Assembly (NCBI GenBank): GCA_024138015.1
Contig: JAMXBB010000011.1
Coordinates: forward strand, 81,294,551 to 81,358,550
Direction: 5' to 3'
Source of the DNA: Lumnitzera littorea
Taxonomy: Eukaryota > Streptophyta > Magnoliopsida > Myrtales > Combretaceae
Length of the DNA: 64,000 bases
The translations under genes were made by a program, and so were the position numbers. Shown here piece by piece: positions 35,698 to 47,095 of the stretch (position 1 is the first letter of the stretch; each line of letters opens with the position of its first letter). The notes beneath the pieces were generated by a model. The model worked only from the letters and a program-made list of their open reading frames with translations, made no database searches and was not told the DNA's origin.

Positions 35698-38600
35698 TGT
35701 AAGCCGCTAACATTGAGTTTATGATAACCAATCTTAAATTTTGAGCCTTTAGGAAAACTTATCTAATTGAGTCCAAACTTTACGAGTAAGATAGAAAAGT
35801 TAATCGAGATAATATAGTGAAGTTAGATTTTGGAAATAAAGATCCAAGATCCCAATTTTGTCCTTAGAAGTAGGAGTATTCAATATAGTACTAAAATATT
35901 TGGAACTCTTAAAATCGAACTCGAATTGCAACGATAACTTAGAGATAAGTTAATTAGGCTCCAAAATGAGATAATATGGTATAATTTACTATATAAATAT
36001 ATATGTATTTTTATGAGTGTATCCGGTATAAATAATAATTATATCTGTAAATTAACCTCAAAATTACTTAATTATATATATATTGCTTTGAATTCATGAA
36101 ATTTTTTAAAAGAATATATCCTAAAAATCAGAGATATGTTAAAAACTTAATTATATGAGTATAGTTATATATTACATGTAATATTTACGTAGGGTATATA
36201 CTTATATACTAATTAAATAACTAATGTGAACATTATATATATATTATTATTATTATTTAACTAAAATATGTACAAAAGTGATCCAAAATGAATCAAATTG
36301 TGGTCGGAAACTCCTAAAATTCACTATAGCAAGCCTGGACACAAATCAAAGCTGAATCAAAAGTTAATTAACTAAGAATTGGATACCTCATACTTCATTT
36401 ATGGGAAGAAAACAAGGGAAAAAAATTAAAAAAGAATTTCAAGTGTTGAACTGACTCCAAACTTGTATATATGGGGTCCCTAGCATCAGATTAAATACTT
36501 TGGGAACCAAGTTGCTTAGGGAAAAATTCGAGAAAAATTTCTACAAAAATAGAAAAAAATAGGGGAACCACTATACCACCATCATACCAGACGCATACGA
36601 CCACTTAACGACAAACCCGACCGGCCACCATCAGTCCACGCCGCATTTAGGCCATCCAACACACCACTAATTGCTGCTGGCCACTGTAGCATCTATGAAT
36701 AGTTAGGTCGATTCTTTGCCCTATTTTTCAATAATTTGTAAAAAATATCAAATCTACCTAGAAAATTATAAAAAAAAATTAAATTAGGTTATTTTGAATA
36801 TACTTTTACGTGATATTTTTATTTTTGAAAAATTCGTAATATTTAATATACTTTCTTAAGAAATCTACTGTTCATTCGAATTTAGAATTGTAAAATAAAT
36901 ATACTAAATGGTATTGTTTCTAGCTGAAAATTTTTGTGCAGGATGTAAATGATATATAGATAATTTCTATGTAACCTGAATTTTGATTTGAATATTTTTA
37001 ATATTTATTGCATTTTTCGATCTAAAAATAACTCGAAAATAGGCTGAAATTATGAATTTAATAGAAAATTATGAAATTAATTGATGAAATGGACATGTGA
37101 TGATCTATAGTGAATAATAACAGTATTGGGTTAGATTGAAATTAATTTAGTGTAAAAAGAATCATAATTGAGTGATTTAGGATAATTTAGGGGTAAAATC
37201 GTAAATACGAATATATAGGTGATAGGTCAAAAACTTGAAACTAGGATAATTTAGAGGTAAAATCATAACTAAATTCTCCATATTTTTAGGAGTTTATATA
37301 AATTTTCGGAAAATTATTTAGTGACCCAAACTATTTATTATGAATTTATCTAATAAATTAGCTTCAATTACAAGTTGGGGTGTATTGTTAATATTAATAA
37401 GCTAAAATGAACTAAATAGTTAAATAAAAACCATATACGTGATTGTTGATCGGATTGGATTAAATGAGTATTTTTATTATATTTACTGATATTTTTCTGA
37501 TCGGGATACACTTTAGGTATATTAGGGTTGAATAATACTCATATTGTAATATTATATGAATAAATTAGGTAAAATACATATAATATGATAATATTTAGAT
37601 ACATATGTATAATTATATTAAAAACTGGAATTACCCGTTAAAAGTCGTCTCTAGAATTAGGATTCGTAAGATGTGTTGTTAGGTCTATACGAACCCAACG
37701 ATACTAATTTTGTTAAAATTGAACAACCTTAAGTAATATAACCTATAACTTTATCATATTCTAAAACGTATATATTTCGGTAACCCTACCAAAATTAAAA
37801 CATGAATTAATAAATTAAAAGTACGTTTTGATACGATTGAAACGATATATAATACGTAATAATATAGATGACGTACAGTATTAACAATTAATAATTTAAT
37901 TCGATATATAGTGATAATACGACCATATATTTGGCAATAATATATATATGTATATATAACCATTCTAGATTAAATCCTAATGTTTTCATAATTATTATGA
38001 AAACTGAATTTGAGTCTTTTGTGTAAATAGGATCTTCCAGTACAAAGATCGTTGACGACTCGAGTCAACAGTAGTGAGTGTTTAAACAAGTAAGTTGGGA
38101 TTGTGGCTTTACCGCTTGTGGGATATTGTTTTAAAGTATTTGGAGAACCAAGAGTACTTCTAGCTATGTTTGTAGTTAGTTGACTGTGTGCATGGTTAGT
38201 TGATTGTGTGCATGCCATGTGTGTGTATGATTTTTAGTTGTGACAGGAGTTGAACTCCTTAGTGTGTTATTCTGCATGTTTGTATTGTTTCTGTATTGTA
38301 TGAACTTATTTGACCACCCTTGATTAAAACTAATATCTATTCGACTAAAATGAAGCTGGACATGCATAACACTCACTAGGGGAAAACGATTAAGAGTGTT
38401 AGGCCAAATATCGACTTCCTTCAATGAGATAGCTGAAATGATTTTTTCCCCATCCTTAGTTGAACTAAGTGGTAGACGAGGAGGTCATGGCAAAGATAAG
38501 GGCCATGGTTCGAAGGTGGTTATGGGAAGAGGGTGTTTTCTATTGCATAAGCTCGGGTTTGGTCTGACTTGAGTCGCAATGAAACTCTTCAATCCAGGTT

Positions 38601-39271
38601 AGAGCAGATGAAATTTCTCTAACCTTACAGTGAATCGGATAATATTGTGCAATGTTTCATTTGATGGATTGCATTGCATTTCATCTCATCATCATTAATA
38701 ACCTTACATGTGATTGTATGGTACTCTTCTGACTCCATCCCACTTACTAAACTAGTTGTGCTTACATCCCTAAAGACTCTTTTGCAGGTGTTGAGTGAGG
38801 TTAAGATGTTCAGATACTACCGTTGCTAAGTTAGTGTGCTACTGTTTGGGAAAGTGAGGAATAAGGAATTAACCGAACCTAGGCTTTTGATCTTTCTTTT
38901 GTCTTTTCTGTTGAATTTTAAGGAGACTAATTGGGTATTCCTTAGGGCGCCCACTAGTTTCCTATCTTATGTAAATAATCCGTAAACTTGTGGCTTTTTG
39001 ATAAATTTTGATTGTAAATTATAACTCTGATGTAAGATGTTTATGTCAATATTGTTGTGGTACTAGACAATAGATTGTATAAAACAGGTATTTTGTAAAG
39101 CTTTACCATAGGTTTGATTATTAACAGATGTCAGAACAGACGTTTTAAGTTGGTTGAGTTATGTATACCTTATGTAGACTATATCTACAATAGTAGTTGT
39201 GAGGTCAGCTTCTATTTTAGGTTGGTTTACATGGCGGGACTGTTATGAATTTTCTTGTTTAAGGCATGACA
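35698..39271 (-). mobile_element. Solo LTR 2, 3574 bp, gypsy-like
   Basis: Bounded by TGTAAG and ATGACA and flanked by identical GTTGG. Related to solo LTR 1 by shared blocks and order, with long insertions or deletions between them. On the minus strand it begins TGTCATGCC. Frames inside (37754-37963, 37970-38218, 38176-38424) show no domain. LTRs of this length are known in the Del/Tekay and Ogre groups; I cannot decide which. Confidence 0.75.
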
Positions 39272-39276
39272 GTTGG
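39272..39276. repeat. Target-site duplication of solo LTR 2, right
   Basis: GTTGG, identical to 35693-35697. Confidence 0.85.
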
Positions 39277-42140
39277 TTCAACTGAGGGATAAACGTTTGA
39301 AAAAGTTCATTCAAGGGATGAATGTTTGCACTTGCAATTAAAATAGGTGATATTATAACAGAGGTATTATAAACCCATTTACTGATGATGACATATCACG
39401 TTACAGGTATGCATGTTCGATGACATGGATTGTAATAAAATACATGGATGTCTAGAAAAATGGAAATTTACAAGAAAAAACAGTAAAATAATTAACATTA
39501 AAACCCTAAAACGTACAATATAGTACCTTTAAAACACTAAAACATGAAAACCTAAATCTTAGAATGAAAGGAAGAACACAAGGAGGAATGTTAACCTTAA
39601 ACCTAAAACTTCAATTTGCACATCATGTAGGAAGAATCGTGTATTGAACTAGTAAGTTTCTCTTTCCTCTCATCTTTTTAGGTTTGATTCGTAATTTTTG
39701 CTATGTATGCTGATTACTGGTTGGTTTTTGTCCTGTACTTCTACAAGTCACTAAAAATTATCTTTTTTTAAACTTGATTTGTACCGGTAGTGAGTAATGT
39801 TGTTTTGTGGTTGATTTTGCATTTAGTAATTTTCTCTCTTATGTGTGTTGTCGTAGTGGTGCATATTTCATGAAATTGGTTCATGTTTATATCTGCATAT
39901 CGAGTGCTACTAGCCATGGAGGTTTGTCCATGAAAATTGTAAAGGCAAAAAAATCATTGGCATAATTTGTATATGATTTCATAATCGAGTAAGTAGCGAT
40001 TATTTTACACAAAGACCAAATGTTTGTTGAAGTTACTAGTCCCATGTTTGCATTGATTTTTTGCTAATTCTTATTAGATCCTTTAGCTTGGCTTGAGGAA
40101 TTGCAGATCTGAGTAAATGGTGGATGGAAAAAGAGGAAGAAGGCTAAGGAACAACTCTACAACCCATAAAGTAGTCCAACTCCAACCATCATCGTCTATT
40201 GGAAACTCATTGAGCAGTGGCAGTAATATAAAATATTGCTTTATGGTTTATTCTCACCTTTGCAAACTAGTTGGACGAAATAAAATCTAGGGAGAAGATT
40301 TTATAGCTGTCTATGTCGTAAAGATGAAGGGAACTATGGTAGACTCACCAATGAATGATCATGTAAAAGAGGTGATATTGGAGCTTCAACAACTGTTAGG
40401 TGATGTTAGACCAATTAACATGCATGTCTCATTAAGTGCTAATGATATTGTTGAAGTACAATTTTTAATGGAAATCGAGCTAAATACTATGAAGGAATAA
40501 CTAAATCGTACAAGGAATAGTTTGCAGTCAAAGAAGAAGAAGATAATGTTCTTGACTTATTGCTTGACCATTTCGTAGTTGTTTCTTTTCATAGTTACCA
40601 TTGTACTTCTTTCAATGATACTAAATGATGGTGGCTTGTTAGTTGATTCAAGAATGTATCGGCTTCATTAGGAACTTATAACATGTTGCTCAGGAGCACA
40701 TGAAAAACCCTATGGTGATGAACAGGATTTAGAAGTTGGTCTATGAACCTAAACTTGTTGATAAAGTTTTGTAGGAGGCCTATGAATCCAAAGTTTTGTG
40801 AGCTATTGATTACATACATATACACATTTTACTGTAAAACTAGTTCATTGCAATAAGCAAAATTAACTTATTTATTTTGTTAAAACATAATCAGGATTCT
40901 ATATGACAATAATTTACATTTTATAGTTAGCCAATTTATCAGCGAAAATATAAATTAAACCTTATAATAGCAATAACTTATCTACCTTTTATATCAAGAT
41001 AGTGCAAAATGAAAGCATTGTAACATTATATGAAAGAGTAAAACAAGTTGCTCCGTAGCATATAAGCATAATAGTTTGATAGCATAGAAGCCTATTGTCA
41101 AAATGTGGCTCCATTTTTACACAATAACATATAAGCCTATGGTAACAAAAGTGCTTTGTTTTTTTTTTTTTTTAAAGCAAAATGCAAAGTTCTTCAAAGT
41201 GAATTTGAGGGTCAACACATCAGGTTCACACTTCCAATGTGAACACGACAATCTTCTAGGTCCATAACTTCAGGTTGTCCATTCTTAACAGTTTGAATTT
41301 GTGGACGCGTGAATTAAGCATTCATAATTCTTTAACTCCTCCTTATAGGTGTTATGGGACTCTAATATGTTGGATTTTTTGGACCTCGCCTGATTGGTTG
41401 CTTGCTCCTTCTTGTTGATGTCAAACAAGTGGTCATTGATGGGGCCGCATTTGCTTTAACTGATAACATTAATGTCACATCCGATTTCATTACCTATGAA
41501 AACATTTTCAATGCAAATATTTAAGACAATTATCATGATTTGTCCTCTTTTCTAAAACAATAAAACTGGTTACAAATATTTGATCCTATTATAAATATAA
41601 TATTCACAACTACTCATAGTTGGCACCATTCAGTTTATCATGGTAGAAAAATTGCAAGAAGATTTACCTCGAGAGTAGTCCACGTAGTCGCTGCTATCGT
41701 TGGGAAAACATTGTCTTGTGTAATTACACCATTGTCAAGCTCATTTTCAGCCCTTACTCAATCATGAAACTTGATAAATAGACTTATGTGAATAACAAAT
41801 TCTCATTTTCAATCCCTATATTAGAGAATGCACCTAAGGCAACTACTAAAGCTACACCCTTCGACTTCACAAATCCATATTTTCAAATCGTCATGTGAGC
41901 ATTCATAATAATCAGTATAAAAAATCAGCAAATTCTAGTTGGGATGTGATTCTTATCTTGTGCTTCATTCAAATTATTGACACTTTCACTTACACAAACA
42001 TTGTCACTTGTTCTATCACCTCCAACAAATACTCTCTTACTTCTCATCCTAAGCTAATAGCAAAACATCATTTCTTTAACAGATTTGACAGTTTATTCCA
42101 TAGTGAATATGAGGTTAAAAATTGTGCTATATACGTATTA
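39277..42140. other. AT-rich DNA, mostly no gene
   Basis: Apart from the open frame at 40117-40500 nothing coding is supported. A 14-base T run lies near 41160. The region is probably the 3' part of the Mutator-like element to the right, but no terminal inverted repeat was found. Confidence 0.4.
40117..40500 (+). pseudogene. Unrecognised frame with one internal stop
   Basis: A start at 40117 (MVDGKRGRRLRNN) opens 127 codons ending in TAA at 40498-40500. The only interruption is a TAG about half way (near 40290). The second half (VKEVILELQQLLGDVRP, then VEVQFLMEIELNT) looks like helical protein. The basic N-terminus and lack of stops in AT-rich DNA make it stand out. I do not recognise the family. 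It may be a gene piece captured by the neighbouring Mutator-like element. Confidence 0.3.
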
Positions 42141-42149
42141 AGTAACATT

Positions 42150-45100
42150 CTTTGCGTTTGATCATCGTAGTAAATTCCAAATCCACATGGACCTTTAATT
42201 GTCTTACGAATCGTACTTACTTGCTTTGCTTGTTTATATTTAGCAACCTACTAAGCAATTATCTCAAACTTAGGATTTAAGAAAACTAAATCTATATGAC
42301 CAATGATATAAGATTGTAGACAATACTTGGGATGTGGATCTCAATGAGTTTACTTCTTTGCATATCCTTTTATTGTGCCCCTCTCCACCATGCTTGGTGC
42401 ATGTTGAACTTGATCTTTCTTAGATAGCTTACCCCTAGATGTTTCATGTGCTTCTCTTTTACGCTTCACTTGCTTTTGATCATGTCTCTTACGGTAGCTG
42501 GTAGACTAAGACCTATACAACCACTACTTTCCCAAAACCTCATGCCTAGAACAAGAGGCATGTCATGCTCATAGGATGAAAAGAATGTTGTCTTTTTATA
42601 GAATGCATCAACGTAGGATTCAATATCTTATCTAAGGTAATGGATAGTTGATACAACATGTTGGCATGGTATCCCTCTCAACTCCTAAAGTCTACATGTA
42701 TAACTTCTCCTATTTACATCAACTATGTAAATGTCACCATTTTGCTCGATCTCAAAACCTTTGTCACCATCAAACTTTATCTTGCAATGCCTAATTTGAA
42801 ACTGCAATTCTTTTAGCAACTTTATAGCTCGTAGTGAACATTCATGGGTCCACTTGACTACTTCACTCCTCTGCCTATGCATGCGTATCATCATGTAGGA
42901 CTTTATACCCTTAAGCATAGTGATGACAGATTTTCCTCTAGGACTATGAATCTTTCCATTAAAAGCCTCACACATGTCATTCTCCACAGCATTGCACTTC
43001 GCATGAGGTTGGAAGTGTACAGTAACATATTGTTTGAAAGTCTCCTCCTTTAAGGTAACATATGCTGGAGGAGAATAAGCTTGTAATATCTCCATGTTCT
43101 TGTGAAAATCTACCATATGTGAACTCTTCACACATGCCTAAAACATATTCCTTAACTTTTGGCTAACAAACACTTTTCTCCAATTTGCTTCTAAATGTCG
43201 AGCATAAAAATGATGTTTGGCATTCTAAAAAATACTCTCAATAGCTTTAACCAATCCCTGTGATAACAAATATAAGTTAGAATTGTAACTATAATTTTCC
43301 TACAGAAGGGAAATAAAAATTAAATATAAGGCACATACCTTTTGTCGATCACGAATGATAGTTTACCCTTCACTTATACCTTCAATCTTGAGCTTTGGCT
43401 TTAATAATCCAAGAAACCAAGCCTAATTATCTTTATTCTCGACTAACATCATTACCTAAGCTATGGGAAACATCCCATTGTTGGCATCCCTTCCAACCGC
43501 ACATAACAATTGGTCTTTAGTTAATCTTGTTAGGAAATGACCATTGATGCCAATGATAAGCCAACATCCTCTTATGAATCCTCTCTTACATGAATCAAAG
43601 CATACATACATCCGTTTGAAATTAGATTTCGGTTGCCCATCGACCTTCGCGACATCAAGTATAGCCATAGTATTGCTTTTTCTTAGCTCTTCCACATAAT
43701 ACCATAACTTTTCATATTCTCTTCTGTAGTTGCAATCCAATTGCACCAATACCCTCTCTTAGGTCTTCTTACTCTTACTTAAGGTTACATTCAACCTTAA
43801 TCGCCTCTTTACTAACTCCTTCAACTCCCCTTGTGATATATGTGCGGATGATTCAATGGTATCTCTAAATTCCTTAGTTAACCATTTAGAAACAACTCTT
43901 TTATTTCTGTATACTTGTTGGCACACATGCTTCTCCTTGTAGACTTTGACTTAGAACTCACCTAATCTTCTGTTGCTTGATGTTGTAATATTTTAAGGAT
44001 ACGCTTTGTCTTTACATTTCACTCTAACATACATACGCTTGTTTTTTTGAAATTAAACATCTCTTTGGTTTAAAATCAATTGTCGAACAATGGCATCCTT
44101 AAATTGTTGCACATCATTGAAGACCATAGATACAATAAACATAGGAGAGCTTACATTAGAATTAAAATGGGTAAAGTTATCATTGCCTTCGGATTCCTCA
44201 AGCTCATCATCCATATTAGCATAGTCTATTTCATCATCATCATCATACTTTGTTGCTTGATTCTAATCCTTTGCTCCTTCCTCATTTACTCTAGCCAACT
44301 CCAATCTAACACTTGAGCCTTCATCACACTCTTCCTTGGAATCAACTCCATCACTTTCACCCCCCGTCGCACCATTCCAATCTAAATTAGAACCATCTAT
44401 AACCATATCACCTTCAAGGTCCTCCCTACCTAATATCGGCAACTTGGATGCTACATCATTTTCATTAGGCTTGTTATGTTCAACAAAGATCTCATCGATT
44501 ACTTGTTGCGAACCGTGACCAAGAACAGACAAGGTCGGTTGCTAGATGGGTCTAAGTTTGCATAAAGCTTGAAAAGAGTTAGTGGGGAAAGGTACGTAAG
44601 GGTGCAAGTGAAGAATGAAAAAAGTAAGCAAAACCTACGAACAGCTCTAGAAGATAAGACGTATCAATGGGACTTTCGAGGACTTACGGTACAATTCGAT
44701 ATGATGCAATAATTGGTTCTATGAGGTTACTCACCACCTAACCTTATTTAAGAGAAAGGATAAGAGTGATGTCGAGAGTAAACAAATAATATTTATGCAA
44801 GAAAGAAAGTATTCAAGTGTATTGAAGGTAATTTGATGAATTATAGCTACAAGTATAAGGGTATTTATATTCACAAGTTAGGACAACTTGCCTAAAAGGG
44901 AAAAGAAAAAAATGACATTTTTTAAAGAAGTAATGTACACAATATAAAAAAGTAAAAATGAATATATAAGGAAAATAATCATTGGTGCTACAGATCTACA
45001 TATGATACTGTACAAGTGGCGATGCTGTATTAGCGAAGTTGCTAGGAGATGCGGACAAAAAGTACGGACAGATGGGCTTGTTTGAGTAGGGATGGCTTGG

Positions 45101-45540
45101 TCAGTCTAAACTCTCTCTCTCTCTCTCTCGACTTCTTGGCTAAGAAGATGTCGAGTAATTGGTTGGCTCAATGCTAGAGAATAATCATCAACTCGGCATA
45201 TTACAGAAAAATGGGCCGCTATACGGCATGGCATTAAAAGTAACTCGACAAGGTTGGAATAGAAGGATTCGTCGTACTAGTCTCTTTAGTTTACAGGCTC
45301 GGTTGCGGGTCAGAGGTTCAGTAGCTTGATTCCTATCACTGCTTTATTAAGAAAGTAATATACAAAGTCTACGAAGCTGGAATTGTCATGGACTAACAAA
45401 TAAGAGGATGCGTGGTGAGAGGGTTTGTAAAAGATCCTATTCACATCTTTCCTATTAAGCCCTATGTGTATGTCCTTGACAAAATCACCATATGAAATTC
45501 GATCAATACGGACTGATATGATAGATAGTTCTCTACTCAT
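42150..45540 (-). pseudogene. Mutator-like element (MULE) transposase, interrupted by a solo LTR
   Basis: Minus strand. The N-terminal PB1-like part (45345-45540: SYGDFVKDIHIGLNRKD, then YLLVHDNSSFVDFVYYFL) is separated by the LTR from an acidic region (44263-44503). The DDE domain is at 43130-43749 (KRMYVCFDSCKRGFIRGC; IIGINGHFL, where MULEs usually have an Asp before GxH; IIRDRQKG). The late part at 42685-43131 ends in the SWIM zinc finger (YTCRLxELRGIPCQHVV, crossing 42684). The C-terminus continues to about 42150 (MPLVLGMRFWE). The first catalytic Asp appears as Asn, and stops and frame changes are present. Known role: cut-and-paste transposition. Confidence 0.8.
44504..45338 (-). mobile_element. 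Solo LTR of the A/B gypsy family inside the MULE
   Basis: 835 bp, aligning with the LTRs of element B on the minus strand. It starts TGATAGGAATCA (plus end at 45338) and ends GCAACA (plus start at 44504). The flanking 5-mers are TTACT and CTGCT, which differ by two transitions, so they may be a decayed target duplication. A CT run lies at about 45113-45130. It splits the transposase frame of the MULE. Confidence 0.8.
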
Positions 45541-47095
45541 ATACTTAGGTTATGGGCTATTACTAATGAATGACCCTTTATGTTCGACTGTAATATGGAC
45601 TTTATTCTTCACCATCTAGTGACTTATAGATAAATAACAATCGGATACATTAGAATTCTCTACTTATAATGGGGAAAATGTTTTAAAAAGTTTTCATAAA
45701 ACAAATTGACATATAATAAGTGTACATATGAGATGGAAGTAATAAATAACTATTCAAAACATTCAAGAGTTATTATATACATGGACTCTTCTAATCTCGA
45801 TACCTATTAATATTATTTGTAACTCATAACTCCATTATGTTATTTTATATTTCATTGATTTTTCCCCCTTCTTTATGTCATTGTTCTCTTGGAAAAATTC
45901 TTTCTTTTTGTAATTAGTTCAATTGAAATATGAATTGAGAAATAACAATACTAAACTTCTCATTTATTTCATATTTCCTACTATGAACTATTATTTTAAT
46001 AAATTTGACATTTAACAAAATTTCCCCACTATGACATGAAATCTATAAGGCTAAATTTAAGGATAGTAACAAATAGATTCCCATACCCAATAGTTAAAAA
46101 GTGGGATTTCAATGTCAATTGTCTTTTTCAATTTGCAAAAAAAACTCATTAATTCTAAAATGGTCAAATAAAACAACACAATACATCCAAAGGCTAACTT
46201 GATGGATTTTATAACCCTATCGGTTGGTTTTTACATGTAGTGCTAAAGTGCAAACAATTTTTCATTCATTCCTCACAAACTAACAACAACAATAATTAAT
46301 AACTTTAAAGACCAACACGAGAAAGGACTCTTCTAAAATAGAAAAAATTATTCTTCAAAAAAACAATAGTAAACTTTCATCAAAGAAAAAGTATAACTTT
46401 GTAGAAAATGCAATTTAAAACCCTTCTTTTAGGTCCAATAGGAAAAAAAAAAAAGAGAAAAGCAAACAATTATACACATACGTACTCAGTCATAAACATT
46501 TCACAAAAGATGTCGATTATTACTATAGAACACCAAACAAATATAGAGACAGATTAAGAACAAGAATAGAAAACTTACCCACACTGGCCCATCGCACTAC
46601 CACATGAGTTAAGAGTTTTTATTGGACTTTGATTGTAGCTTTAGTTTGATTACAATTGGAGTTTTCTAACTTAAGGTTTCACCATTGCTACAAGGGAATT
46701 TTAGATTTTTACGTTTGTTTTATTTTTTATTGTGGATGTCTTTTATTTTACGTTTGTGACACATCATCGTCAATTTATAATGCCTTTGTTACGGTGTCAC
46801 TTAATCATGAGTGCAAACATTTATTTTTTTTAATGAATATTATTAAATATTAATTTTTTATTTGAATTTTTTTTTTTTTGCTGTGTAATTTTTTTAAATC
46901 TAATAATTTTAATTTAAAAAAAAATATAAAGAGTACCAGGTTGGAATTAAATTACGATGAACAAAACCCTGCAACATGCATTGTTAGTTTACTCTTTTTT
47001 TCACTCTAACAGATTTCTAGTTCTATAAGAAGCAAGGACAATATCAACTGGGTTTGGATTAGTTACGCTTTCGAAGTGCCATATGGTCCTTTGTA
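45541..47095. other. Intergenic DNA upstream of PTAC12
   Basis: AT-rich, about 1.5 kb, with no gene. T and A runs occur at 46860-46925. A TATA-like CTATAAGAAG lies near 47022, but the start of transcription cannot be set from sequence. The promoter of PTAC12 should lie in the last few hundred bases. Confidence 0.5.

Noticed and set aside
42844..43053. Plus-strand frame of 69 codons
   Set aside because: Shadow of the MULE transposase on the minus strand.
39277..46300. Terminal inverted repeats for the MULE
   Set aside because: GGGATGAATG...TTTGCACTT near 39314 and a loosely similar reverse stretch near 46250 were compared, but the match is too weak and the spacing differs.
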